Shown here: positions 34,436-45,238 of the stretch, in pieces | Position numbering within the stretch: the stretch's first letter is position 1 | How the letters are laid out: the number at the start of each line of letters is the position of its first letter | NCBI GenBank assembly: GCA_023362775.1 | Contig: JALMGJ010000001.1 | Span: 61,905,501 to 61,969,500, forward strand | Origin: Charina bottae | Lineage: Eukaryota > Chordata > Lepidosauria > Squamata > Charinaidae | DNA length: 64,000 nt | Direction of reading: 5' to 3' | Notes under the pieces: model-generated | What the model was told of the DNA's origin: nothing | Databases searched by the model: none | Seen by the model: the letters and a program-made list of their open reading frames with translations, nothing else | Made by a program: the position numbers and the translations under genes

Positions 34436-34497
34436 GAATCATTAATGGGCAGAGATACAATCAAGAAATAAAACCAAGAAAAATGACCCAGGGATGG

Positions 34498-34525
34498 TAT
34501 CATCATCATCATCATCATCATCATC
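34498..34525. repeat. (CAT)n microsatellite
   Basis: About nine units. Confidence 0.93.
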
Positions 34526-34761
34526 TTATGATTTATGGATTTGAAAAAGGTTAAGGAGGGAGGGGAAAGTGTAAGATAGCAATTACTCAATATAAAAAGG
34601 GCAGAAGTCATAATTCTGTTTTCTTTCTTTCTTTCTTTCATTTTCTTTTTCTTATTTTTTAATCTTTTTCTTCCTTTTTTATTTTTTATATTTTTAGTAT
34701 ATTGAAAAACTCTAATAAGAATATAAAAAATTATAATCACCATCACCTTTATTCCTTCGAT

Positions 34762-34850
34762 CAGTGTTTCTCAATCTCAGCAACTTTAAGATGTGTGGAT
34801 TTGAAGTTGAAGGCCACACATCTTAAAGTTGCTGAGGTTGAGAAACACAG
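34762..34850. mobile_element. hAT-type foldback MITE, 89 bp
   Basis: The arms GTGTTTCTCAATCTCAGCAA... and its complement pair almost end to end, with a short loop (GATTTGAAGTTGAAG). Flanks CCTTCGAT (34754-34761) and CCTTGGAT (34851-34858) are an 8-bp duplication with one mismatch. CAGTGTTTCTCAA is a common hAT terminus. Confidence 0.85.
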
Positions 34851-34858
34851 CCTTGGAT

Positions 34859-35910
34859 AAACAGAAAGCTATTTTTGTATGCGGCTCAGAACACATAAAA
34901 GAATTCAGAAACTACTTGTCCTTCTTCCACAGCAGGGGGACCAGTTATATTCCAGCTGTGATTAAGCTTTCTATCATCATATTTGGCACAAGGGGGTAGA
35001 ACTTATCTTAAGGTATAAGCCTGCTCTCTGCTGAGATGGTGGCTTACTGAGACAGATTGTGGCAGAATTTCCTCAAATATAGTAGATAAGAATCCCATCC
35101 ACCCGACAGACCATGGCATAAATATAGTGAAGGCAGGGAGAAAAACACGTTGGGGCCTGCAAGCACACAAGGCTTGCTGGGCTCTCTTTGATGCCTAGTT
35201 CTTGCTCTTGAATTTCCATTCATTTATCTATTTATATATTGAGAAATATTTCTATTTCTTGAGTGTTCAACAAGGGTGACCATGTGGGGTAGGACTACCA
35301 TATCTGGCTGCAGAAATACATTGCAGCGGAGAGACACAGCTCAGATGTGATTTGCACAAGAGAAAATCTCAGGGAGGGCTGTGTGAGGTTGAGTGGGAGG
35401 GGATACTTTGAGTGAGGACTCAGGCCCACTGCTGGAAGAAGCGGCTGTGTGACCCTCCCTTTCTCCTGGTTGTCCTCAGTTGCTGCAGCCTGGAGGTGGA
35501 GCTTAACACCTGAGCCCTCTCATCACTGAGAGAGGGCCCCGTCTAAGAGGTTAGTCTTGAGGGCCAAGAGAGCTCTACTTCTGCCTTGAACACATAGCAT
35601 TTACTCTTGCATGTCAGTCTCCTTCCCTCTGAAATTCTTGAGCTGGACAGAAGAAAGTTCCCTACATGGAGATCTCTGTCCCTATGGAATAAGAGTGGTG
35701 GAATCTATGCCATATGTCTTTTATAATGCTCTTTTTATAGAGATATTACTAAAGAAATGGTAATGTCTACAATCCCTGAATTTCCTGGAAATTCCTAAGA
35801 TTTTTATTTCAGGCATTTATTTGAGGATCATGACTCCAAGCAGCAACATCCTGTTTGGCAATCTGACAGATCAGCTGATATTGCAGAGAAGAGAAGACAG
35901 GTTAGGAGGA
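34859..35910. other. KCNK2 intron, nothing recognised
   Basis: No gene or named repeat. Confidence 0.4.
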
Positions 35911-35912
35911 TA

Positions 35913-36311
35913 GGCTGACCATGCATCCCGATTTGAATGGGACAGTCCCGTTTTTCCCCCTTTTCTCAACCGTCCCGTCGTTTTAACATAAATGCCGCTT
36001 TTGTCCCATTTTTCAGAAACAGGCGGAGGCGGAGCAGCTGACTGGAGGGAACCAGGAGGAGGAATCTCCCCCGCCCACCAGCGCATGGCAAAGGAGGTGG
36101 GAGAGGCAGGCCCAGCACCGCGACAGGCGGAGGTGATTCCCCTTCCAGGTTCCCTCCAATCAGCTGCTCCGCCCCCGCTCATCGTGCTGCCTGGCCCACC
36201 CCTCCTGCGCGCTGATAGGCGGAGGCAAACCCCAAGGGCCCCCCCAACCAGCTGTTCCACCCCCGCCCATTCCTCTTGTCCCATTTTTGTCTCAAGGAGA
36301 TATGGTCAGTC
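35913..36311 (+). mobile_element. TA-target MITE (GGCTGACCATA family), foldback interior
   Basis: Same termini and subterminal phrases as 32679, but the interior is different. It has two inverted copies of a GC-rich segment (GCGGAGCAGCTGACTGGAGG and, inverted, CTCCAATCAGCTGCTCCGCC). No transposase. Confidence 0.88.
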
Positions 36312-37215
36312 TATAGGAGGAGGAAGAACAGGATGTTTGGGGGATAGGTAGGGTAGCATTTAAGCATTTGTATTCTGGTAGCCTAGTCTTTTAGTTATTT
36401 AGTTCAGCTCTTTAGTAATTATTTACTTTATCTCTTTAGCATTTTAGCTTTCTCTCCCCCTAAGCATTTTAGTAATTTAATGTTTGAATTCACATTGTAT
36501 TGTGGTTGACTATGTTTTAATTTTTTGTAAATTGTTTACCTTTTTTCTATTCTTGCATCCTGTGACTTTTGCTATCTAACTGTACAAAATTTGGCCAGTA
36601 ACTGTAATAAGAGGGTTGATTGATACGTAGTTAGGATAAGAGCAACCTTTGTTTCTCTTTTGGAACCATACTCACAATAACGTAACATTTTACAATTACA
36701 GTCTTCAGGTTTGCTCTTTATCTTCTCTATTTCAGTAATGCGTATTGAAAGACATATGCACATTTATAGCCAATAATATGAACAGATACAGTCTCATTTA
36801 GCTGAACCTCTTTTATCCTTGAAGGGACAGTGTCATTCTTAATTATAGGGAGGTTGTTCAACAGTAATAGCAGGAAGTTGGTGAAAGATTCAAGGCAGCA
36901 TGCAAAGGGATACCATGGTAGGGCCAGCCAATACGATCCACACACATCATAGAACAGTGAATGGCAAGCTCAGAAAACAAAAGTTGATATTTGCACCAGT
37001 GCTTATCAGCAGGATCTGAAAATAAAACCTGTAGCAAGAGATGTGATATTTTCAGGTACTGAAGTGGAATGGTGAGAGAAGGAAATCCCCATCTGGGCAT
37101 GATTTATGCTGAAAAATCGTGCTGTTTTAATATTTTACCTTGGCCACTAAAAATGCACGATGATAACATAAATATCAACACTGACAGGGCCCAAATTACA
37201 AGTAAAATATAAAAT
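36312..37215. other. KCNK2 intron, nothing recognised
   Basis: AT-rich, with no gene or named repeat. Confidence 0.4.
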
Positions 37216-37225
37216 TGATTATTTC

Positions 37226-37482
37226 GATATTAAAGGCAAAACTGAAGTACTTTGGCCACATAATGAGAAGACAGGATACCCAGGAGAAGATGCTGATGCT
37301 AGGAAAAGTGGAAGGCAAAAGGAAGAGGGGCCGACCAAGGGCAAGATGGATGGATGATATTCTGGAGGTGACGGACTCGACCATAGGGGAGCTGGGGATG
37401 GCGACGGCCGACAGGAAGCTCTGGCGTGGGCTGGTCCATGAAGTCACGAAGAGTCGGAAGCGACTGAACGAATAAACAACAA
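37226..37482 (+). mobile_element. BovB/RTE LINE, 3' terminal fragment
   Basis: Encodes the last ~80 residues of the BovB ORF (KAKLKYFGHIMRRQDTQEK, KRKRGRPRARWMDDILEV, KLWRGLVHEVTKSRKRLNE) in frame to its stop. Then comes AATAAACAACAA. Close identity to 43216-43472 of the intact copy indicates a related, recent 5'-truncated insertion. Confidence 0.95.
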
Positions 37483-38606
37483 ATTTATGACTGATGCCTG
37501 TTTCTGCACCTCTCTATTTTCACCTAGTGATAGACCAAACTCTCATGCCTATTTAATAGTACTTTCAATTACAAGTTAAGCAATTTCATTCATTCCAGTG
37601 AATTAGTGAAACTGCTGAAATCTTCCTCTTAATATTCTGGTCCATTGCTATGGTCCTCAGCCAGTGGGCAATCCTATCATCAGCACCAGCATATTGAACC
37701 TAAGAAGCCGTCGACTGATGATAAATACAGATATGTTTGAATTTGGCATGGTATAAATGCTGCAATAAATACATAAATAAATAAGGCAGAATTATTATAG
37801 AGAATGCAGCAGACTTTCAAACAAAATCTTGGAAATGGAAACAAAAAGTTTAGTCTGCTACCAACAATAGCCAAAACCTGCTTGGCAACTTGATCCTATA
37901 TTTAGAGGTGATTGCACTATTTTCCAACAATAACCAGATCCAAAGATCCGCTAAATTAAAAATTGATTTCTGTTTCACACTTCTGTTCATCTAGGGAACA
38001 GAGACTGAAAATCAGAACAGGTACTGGTATCATAGAGATAGACAAATCTATTCATTTGAGTTCATTCAGAGTCTTATTATGTATTTATTTATTTATTTAG
38101 TCATCAAATTTATATGGCTGCCCATTTCATGAAAAATTTACTCCGGGCAGCATACAGTACATTAAGACTATAAAACAGTTAACTGTTTTGGTTTTGTCCT
38201 GACGGATATTTCTGTGCAAGTTCCCCCAGCATGTCCAGGTATATGGAAGAAAAGAGGACTGCAGTCAGTTTCAAGCTGTTTTTGACAGTATGGGGAATGG
38301 GAAAGGTGGTGGTGTGAAAGTGCTCCCAGATTCCAAGACAGGTTTTAGGTAAAATATGAAATATTCACAATGCAAACCTAGAAGTTTGCAAATTAATATG
38401 CAGAGGCTGTTGTACACATGAACAAGCCACCTCTTCAGAAAGAAATGGGACATCTGATACTAGAAGAAACCTATGTGTGCCTGGGATATTCACATACTTT
38501 TCTGAATTTACATGCAAAATGTTAGGCTCACTTATATAAGCATAACTCAAAATATTTGTTTAGTTCAACCAAAATTCATTGTGTACATGTTATATGCTTT
38601 CAGCAA
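37483..38606. other. KCNK2 intron; one LINE tail
   Basis: A minus-strand CR1/L2 3' UTR tail ((ATTT)n, ATATGGCTGCCCATTTC, CCGGGCAGCATACAG) lies at about 38080-38162. Nothing else recognised. Confidence 0.45.
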
Positions 38607-38617
38607 ATATTCTAGGT

Positions 38618-38848
38618 CAGAGTTTTCCAAACTTTTCATGTTGGTGACATACTTTTTAGACATGCATCATTTTGTGACACACTCTTACACCAGGGCATCA
38701 TTTTGTGACACACTCTTACACCAGGGCACAAGGCAGGCACTAGGACCTGTGTAGAATCCTGGCAGGGCTCGGAGGCAGCAGCAGCCGCGACACACCCAGA
38801 CACTGCAGCCGACACACTAATGTGTGTCACACAGTTTGGAAAGCTCTG
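38618..38848 (+). mobile_element. hAT MITE, deletion derivative, 231 bp
   Basis: Termini CAGAGTTTTCCAAACTTTTC and CAGTTTGGAAAGCTCTG. Perfect 8-bp duplication TTCTAGGT (38610-38617, 38849-38856). Its first ~64 bp differ at only about three positions from the terminus of the transposase-bearing hAT at 54254. An internal direct duplication (GCATCATTTTGTGACACACT..., two copies about 34 bp apart) is present. Confidence 0.95.
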
Positions 38849-38856
38849 TTCTAGGT

Positions 38857-39775
38857 ACTCTTATTCCATTCTTTAAAAAAACATTTTTACATTAAAGTTT
38901 AAGCAGTACCTTGCACACACACATATTTATTTGTATGCCAACATAATCAGGAGACAGACAACTTTTAGCAACTGGACCTACTGCAAGAAAAAGAATTTCA
39001 ACAAAAATTGCTGCATTTTGTTGGATAAAGGGTGTACAATGCAAAAGTTTTAAATAGCTGTACATTTGTTTCAGCACTAAACTGAATAGAGAAAAATTGA
39101 AGCTATATATTCATAAGGCTGAGCAGCTTTCTATCAACATCATCCTTCTTCCCTATCTTTCCATTCCGTTATTTCAAAAATTTCTAGCATTTCTAATAAA
39201 GTTGCAAGCCTCTCCATTTGATTTATATCTATGTATAAATTCTTCTAACACTTATTTCTGTAAGGATTCTCCAAATCATCTACACAGGTCTTTCAGATGT
39301 TTAATTATTTTACAGAACACAAGTTAATAGTAGATGAAATCATTATTGGAAGCTATCCAAATTGTTTATTTGCTTTAAATTAAAAGCTGACCCACAAAAT
39401 AGAAATAGAAGTAATGTTAACATCCCAAATAAGTAATATAATTGATTTGCAAAGGGCAACTTAAAACTTTGATCCTGATTTTTTTTAAAGAAGATGAAAA
39501 TGCCTGATAGCTGAGACTATTTGAATTTTCCATATGCCAGTGGTTGAACCTGATTGTACCGCAAGGGTTTTCATCCAAAGTCCATGTCCTGCAGAAGCCC
39601 CAATTTGTATAATTGTATTTTATTCTTTCATATCCATTATTTGCAGAATAATATTTCAAAATAGTTCATGTTTTGCAAAATGAATTAAAATATAACACAG
39701 TTACAGATTTATGGGATGAACAGGGCCTTGGTTACCATGCAATCTAATTGGACAGAGGGCATCCTTAATGGTTCC

Positions 39776-39826
<51 letters not shown>

Positions 39827-40207
39827 CTGAGCACAGAACTTCTGCCTGAAATGAAGCTTTAAGTCACAATTTTATAGGGGTTCTGGTTCTTCACGGAGAA
39901 GCTATTTTAAGTTATGATGATAGGGGATGCATGCTCGACTCCTTGGCTGTTGGGCTTTTGAAGTGTGGTGTGACCAGTATGCAACAGATGCACATTTCTA
40001 TCTTTCTTTTCCATCATATGTCAAGGAGGTAATAAATTAGTACCTAAATCACAACTGGGCTGTGTGAGAATTAACCATCTGAAATATAATCTGATAATGA
40101 TATTTAAAGCAGTTAACCTGGGAATAAGAATTCAACCTATACAAGAGGCAATTCCCTGCTTGAAGTTCAGTTTAGGACTGCTTCTGGACTTGGCTTTAAA
40201 TCCAGAT
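38857..40207. other. KCNK2 intron; one (GT)n
   Basis: No gene or named transposon apart from the microsatellite at 39779. Confidence 0.4.
39779..39824. repeat. (GT)n microsatellite, 23 units
   Basis: Long, uninterrupted, probably polymorphic. Confidence 0.97.
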
Positions 40208-40219
40208 ACCCAAATGTAA

Positions 40220-43200
40220 AGTAAATGTAAATGTAAATGTAATGTAAATGATCTCCAGCAAAGGAGATCGTTACCTTGTCGTGGTGCTGGAGCTTGAGCA
40301 CCTCAATGAAACCATGAGCTAAACCGTGAAGGGACACCCAAGATGGGAAGGTCGTGGCAGAGAGGTCAGACTAAATACGATCCCTGGGGAAGGTAATGGC
40401 AACCCACCCCAGTATTCTTGCCATGAAAACTAAATGGATCAGTACAACCAAAGATATGTCGGTATACCATCGGAAGATGGGACTCCCAGGTCGGAAGATG
40501 GTCAAAATGCTACTGGGGAGGAACAGAGGATACGTTCAACTAGCCCCAGATGTGATGACGCAGCTAGCTCAAAGCCGAAAGGACGGCTAGCGGCCGACGG
40601 TGCTGGTGGTGAACGACGAATCCGATGTTCTAAAGATCAACACACCATAGGAACCTGGAATGTAAGATCTATGAGCCAGGGCAAATTGGATGTGGTTATT
40701 GGTGAGATGTCAAGATTAAATATAGACATTTTAGGTGTCAGTGAACTGAAATGGACTGGGATGGGCCACTTCACATCAGATGACCACCAGATCTACTACT
40801 GTGGACAAGAGGACCACAGAAGAAATGGAGTAGCCTTCATAATTAATAATAAAGTGGCTAAAGCAGTGCTTGGATACAATCCAAAAAACGATAGAATGAT
40901 CTCAATTCGAATTCAGGGTAAGCCATTTAACATCACAGTGATCCAAATATACGCCCCAACCACAGATGCTGAAGAAGCAGAAGTAGATCAGTTCTATGAG
41001 GATCTGCAGCACCTACTAGATAATACACCAAAAAGAGATGTTATTTTCATTACAGGAGACTGGAATGCTAAGGTGGGTAGTCAGACGACACCTGGAATTA
41101 CAGGCAAGCATGGTCTGGGAGAACAAAATGAAGCAGGACATAGGCTGATAGAATTTTGCCAAGACAACTCACTGTGCATAACAAACACTCTCTTCCAACA
41201 ACCTAAAAGACGACTTTATACATGGACTTCACCAGATGGTCGAAACCGAAATCAGATTGACTACATCCTTTGCAGCCAAAGGTGGCGGACCTCTATACAG
41301 TCGGTAAAAACAAGACCTGGAGCTGACTGTAGTTCAGATCACGAACTTCTTATTGCAAAATTTAGAATCAGACTCAAGAGAATAGGGAAGACCCACAGAT
41401 CAGTTAGATATGAGCTCACTAATATTCCTAAGGAATATGCAGTGGAGGTGAAGAATAGATTTAAGGGACTAGATTTAGTAGATAGGGTCCCAGAAGAACT
41501 ATGGACAGAAGTTCGCAACATTGTTCAGGAGGCGGCAACAAAAAACGTCCCAAAGAAAAAGAAAACCAAGAAGGCAAGATGGCTGTCTGCTGAAACACTG
41601 GAAGTAGCCCAAGAAAGAAGGAAAGCAAAAGGCAACAGTGATAGGGGGAGATATGCCCAATTAAATGCAAAATTCCAGAGGTTAGCCAGAAGAGATAAGG
41701 AATTATTTTTAAACAAGCAATGTGCGGAAGTGGAAGAAGACAATAGAATAGGAAGGACAAGAGACCTCTTCCAGAAAATTAGAAACATCGGAGGTAAATT
41801 CCAGGCAAAAATGGGTATGATCAAAAACAAAGATGGTAAGGACCTAACAGAAGCAGAAGAGATCAAGAAAAGGTGGCAAGAATATACGGAAGATCTGTAT
41901 AGGAAGGATAATAATATTGGAGATAGCTTTGACGGTGTGGTCAGTGAGTTAGAGCCAGACATCCTGAAGAGTGAGGTTGAATGGGCCTTAAGAAGCATTG
42001 CTAATAACAAGGCAGCAGGAGACGATTGTATCCCAGCTGAACTGTTTAAAATCTTGCAAGATGATGCTGTCAAGGTGATGCATGCCATATGCCAGCAAAT
42101 TTGGAAAACACAAGAATGGCCATCAGATTGGAAAAAATCAACTTATATCCCCATACCAAAAAAGGGAAGCACTAAAGAATGTTCAAACTATCGAACAGTG
42201 GCACTTATTTCACATGCCAGTAAGGTAATGCTCAAGATCTTGCAAGGTAGACTCCAGCAATTCATGGAGCGAGAATTGCCAGATGTACAAGCTGGGTTTA
42301 GAAAAGGCAGAGGAACTAGAGACCAAATTGCCAATATCTGCTGGATAATGGAGAAAGCCAGGGAATTTCAGAAAAACATCTATTTCTGTTTTATTGACTA
42401 TTCTAAAGCCTTTGACTGTGTGGATCATAACAAATTGTGGCAAGTTCTTGGTGGTATGGGGATACCAAGTCATCTTGTCTACCTCCTAAGGAATCTGTAT
42501 AACGACCAAGTAGCAACGGTAAGAACAGAGCACGGAACAACGGACTGGTTTAAGATTGGGAAAGGAGTACGGCAGGGTTGTATACTCTCACCCTACCTAT
42601 TCAACCTGTACGCAGAACACATCATGCGACATGCTGGGCTTGAGGAATCCAAGGCTGGAGTTAAAATCGCTGGAAGAAACATTAACAATCTCAGATATGC
42701 AGATGATACCACTTTGATGGCTGAAAGCGAGGAGGAGTTGAGGAGCCTTATGACGAAGGTGAAAAAAGAAAGTGCAAAAGCTGGGTTGCAGTTAAACCTC
42801 AAAAAAACCAAGATTATGGCAACGAGCTTGATTGATGACTGGCAAATAGAGGGAGAAAAAGTGGAGGCAGTGACAGACTTTGTATTTCTAGGCGCAAAGA
42901 TTACTGCAGATGCTGACTGCAGCCAGGAAATCAGAAGACGTCTACTTCTTGGGAGGAGAGCAATGGCAAATCTTGATAAAATAGTTAAGAGCAGAGACAT
43001 CACACTGACAACAAAGGTCCGCATAGTTAAAGCAATGGTATTTCCTGTAGTAACCTATGGCTGTGAGAGCTGGACCATAAGGAAGGCTGAGCGAAGGAAG
43101 ATAGATGCTTTTGAACTGTGGTGTTGGAGGAAAATTCTGAGAGTGCCTTGGACTGCAAGAAGATCAAACCAGTCCATACTCCAGGAAATAAAGCCAGACT

Positions 43201-43472
43201 GCTCACTTGAGGGAATGATATTAAAGGCAAAACTGAAGTACTTTGGCCACATAATGAGAAGACAGGATACCTTGGAGAAGAAGCTGATGCTAGGAAAAGT
43301 GGAAGGCAAAAGGAAGAGGGGCCGACCAAGGGCAAGATGGATGTATGGTATTCTGGAGGCGACGGACTCAACCATTGGGGAGCTGGGGATGGTGACGGCC
43401 GACAGAAAGCTCTGGCGTGGGCTGGTCCATGAAGTCACGAAGAGTCGGAAACGACTGAATGAATAAACAACA
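40220..43472 (+). mobile_element. BovB/RTE LINE, essentially full length with intact ORF
   Basis: A 12-bp duplication ACCCAAATGTAA flanks it (40208-40219, 43473-43484). The 5' end has the BovB-type leader (GGCAACCCACCCCAGTATTC at about 40399), preceded by an irregular GTAAATG run. One 1010-codon frame fills the body. It ends AGAGTCGGAAACGACTGAAT followed by an AACAAC tail. The length (3.25 kb) matches full-length BovB. The intact frame, clean duplication and close match to the 37226 fragment indicate recent insertion. Confidence 0.95.
40434..43466 (+). CDS. BovB endonuclease-reverse transcriptase, intact 1010-aa ORF
   Basis: A single open frame. The APE-type endonuclease is at residues ~70-310, with GTWNVRSM (Asn76), SELKWTG (Glu104), ITGDWNAKVG (Asp209/Asn211) and the C-terminal SDHELL (Asp302/His303). 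RT spans ~520-800: NNKAAGDDCIPAEL, NYRTVALISHASK, GFRKGRGTRDQ, FIDYSKAFDCVDH (653-665), GVRQGCILSP (711-720), YADD (755-758). The C-terminal domain has YGCESWTIRKAERR, FELWCWRKILRVPW and KRKRGRPRARW. All catalytic residues expected for target-primed reverse transcription are present. The annotated ATG is the first in frame; the leader-like first ~65 residues suggest the true start may be further in. It belongs to the mobile element, not the host. Confidence 0.95.
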   Translation: MDQYNQRYVGIPSEDGTPRSEDGQNATGEEQRIRSTSPRCDDAASSKPKGRLAADGAGGERRIRCSKDQHTIGTWNVRSMSQGKLDVVIGEMSRLNIDILGVSELKWTGMGHFTSDDHQIYYCGQEDHRRNGVAFIINNKVAKAVLGYNPKNDRMISIRIQGKPFNITVIQIYAPTTDAEEAEVDQFYEDLQHLLDNTPKRDVIFITGDWNAKVGSQTTPGITGKHGLGEQNEAGHRLIEFCQDNSLCITNTLFQQPKRRLYTWTSPDGRNRNQIDYILCSQRWRTSIQSVKTRPGADCSSDHELLIAKFRIRLKRIGKTHRSVRYELTNIPKEYAVEVKNRFKGLDLVDRVPEELWTEVRNIVQEAATKNVPKKKKTKKARWLSAETLEVAQERRKAKGNSDRGRYAQLNAKFQRLARRDKELFLNKQCAEVEEDNRIGRTRDLFQKIRNIGGKFQAKMGMIKNKDGKDLTEAEEIKKRWQEYTEDLYRKDNNIGDSFDGVVSELEPDILKSEVEWALRSIANNKAAGDDCIPAELFKILQDDAVKVMHAICQQIWKTQEWPSDWKKSTYIPIPKKGSTKECSNYRTVALISHASKVMLKILQGRLQQFMERELPDVQAGFRKGRGTRDQIANICWIMEKAREFQKNIYFCFIDYSKAFDCVDHNKLWQVLGGMGIPSHLVYLLRNLYNDQVATVRTEHGTTDWFKIGKGVRQGCILSPYLFNLYAEHIMRHAGLEESKAGVKIAGRNINNLRYADDTTLMAESEEELRSLMTKVKKESAKAGLQLNLKKTKIMATSLIDDWQIEGEKVEAVTDFVFLGAKITADADCSQEIRRRLLLGRRAMANLDKIVKSRDITLTTKVRIVKAMVFPVVTYGCESWTIRKAERRKIDAFELWCWRKILRVPWTARRSNQSILQEIKPDCSLEGMILKAKLKYFGHIMRRQDTLEKKLMLGKVEGKRKRGRPRARWMYGILEATDSTIGELGMVTADRKLWRGLVHEVTKSRKRLNE

Positions 43473-43484
43473 ACCCAAATGTAA

Positions 43485-44315
43485 GCAGAATATGCTTTGG
43501 CTTACTGTAACTTGTAGGCCATCTATGCCCATTCCTTAGAAGAAGAAAAAAACTGACCATAAAAAGACATATGTTGATTACCTCAAGCGTGGGCTATAAA
43601 ATGTAATGTCTTTCGACTGAAAGTGACATACATTTTGTTAAAACTCTGCAGGCTAATTTGGTCTTCACTATTGGGAGCATATTACTCTCTACCTTAAAGA
43701 GCACCATCACAAATATGAACTTATATAACAGTAACCCCACAAACATACAGTAGCTGATCAGAACCAGGAAGAACTCATTTTCAGTAGTGGTACCCAATTC
43801 TGGAAGTTCATCTACTGTGTAAAGAGTTTATCTTCAGAGAAAACTTCTTGGTTTGCTAAGATATAGTTGTCTGTTACTTCTGAACTAAGAAGGTATATCA
43901 GAATTGCATTCTATGGTTTATTTCTGGTTTAATTTTGTCTTTAGGCTGTTGAATATCAAAGAAAACTGGCTTGTGAAACTTAATGTTCTGAAGTCATGTA
44001 CATGAAGGAAGGAGGAAGCATTTTCAGCTTGTTACTCATGTACACTCGATTGAAACACAGCTAAAAAAAACAGGGACATGTTTGAAATGGGCCACTGTGT
44101 TGCATGTTACAGATAATATACAATGCAAGAGATGGTTTTGCCTTACATACACTAGCTGTTCAATAGACACACACATATGCATACATATGGGAACGAATCT
44201 TCATCTTTTCTCCATGCTATTTATACTGAAAATGACATTTGCATAGTTTTGGTCTATAAGCACAAAAAATCCAGTTTAACTGAATTTTAATTTTGTTCAT
44301 TATCAGTCTGTTTTT
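43485..44315. other. KCNK2 intron, nothing recognised
   Basis: No gene or named repeat. Confidence 0.4.
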
Positions 44316-44400
44316 ATTTTTTATTTTATTTATTTATATATCATATTTATATAGCCACCCATCTCACATAAAAGTGACTCTGGGTGGCATACAACACTTA
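44316..44400 (-). mobile_element. CR1/L2-type LINE 3' tail
   Basis: T/A-rich end, then TATAGCCACCCATCTCACAT and GTGACTCTGGGTGGCATAC. No coding part. Confidence 0.65.
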
Positions 44401-44569
44401 GGTTTTCCTTTGCAGGGTTACTCTTTGGCTTGAACTATAGGGACTCAAAGCTCTGTAGCTCTTTTCATACTGCCCATGTAGACTACAGCTCAAACTGTAT
44501 AGTGCTATAGTCTCAGTTATCTAGATTATTTATTCTGAGTCGCAAGTAGAAAGATGAATTAACAGACTA

Positions 44570-45236
44570 CAGGTAGTCCTCACTTACCAACCACTCATTC
44601 AGTGACCATTCAAAGTTGCAACAGTGCTGAATGAGTGGTACTTATGAGCAGTTCTCAAAGTTCTGGCGGTCACACCACCCCTGCGGTCATGTGATCATGA
44701 TCTGGGTGCTTGGCAACCGGCTTGCACTTATGACAGTTGCAGCGCCCTGCAATCACATGATCACCATTTGCGACCTTCCCTGCCAGCTTCCCACAAGCAA
44801 AGTCAATGGGGAAGCCAGCAGGGAAGGTTGCAAGTTGCTCGGGTAAGTCTCCCCCATCCAGCAGCAGCCACCCCCCCAGCCTGAAAACGCTCACGCGTGC
44901 CACTACAACCACCAGCACACCCTCCCCCACCCAGCAGCAACCACCCCAGGCCTAAAATCACTCTCGCACACCACTTACTAGCCTGCCTGCTTGTGAGCTG
45001 CCTGGGACTTGCAACTTCCTGCTGGCTTCCCACTGACTTGGGTTGTGGGAAGCTGGCAGGAAGTTGCGAAGAAGTCCTTGCTTAACGACCCATGGTTTTT
45101 GCTTAACGATGGCAACGGGGACTGCCAGAATTGCCATTGCTAAGCAATGTGGTCACGTGACATCACACTTTATGACCACATTGCTTAGTGATGGAAATTC
45201 CTGTCCCAATTACTGTTGTTAAGCGAGGACTACCTG
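44570..45236. mobile_element. TA-target MITE (CAGGTAGTCCTC family), complete, 667 bp
   Basis: Termini CAGGTAGTCCTCACTTACCA and TTAAGCGAGGACTACCTG lie between TA dinucleotides (44568-44569, 45237-45238). It contains the family phrases (TCAATGGGGAAGCCAGCAGG, GGTCACGTGACATCAC) and a C-rich centre. No transposase. It is the reference copy for the fragments at 3083, 3542 and 22094. Confidence 0.93.
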
Positions 45237-45238
45237 TA

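Noticed and set aside
41525..42088. 187-codon minus-strand frame opposite the BovB ORF
   Set aside because: A shadow of the intact plus-strand ORF with no motif of its own.
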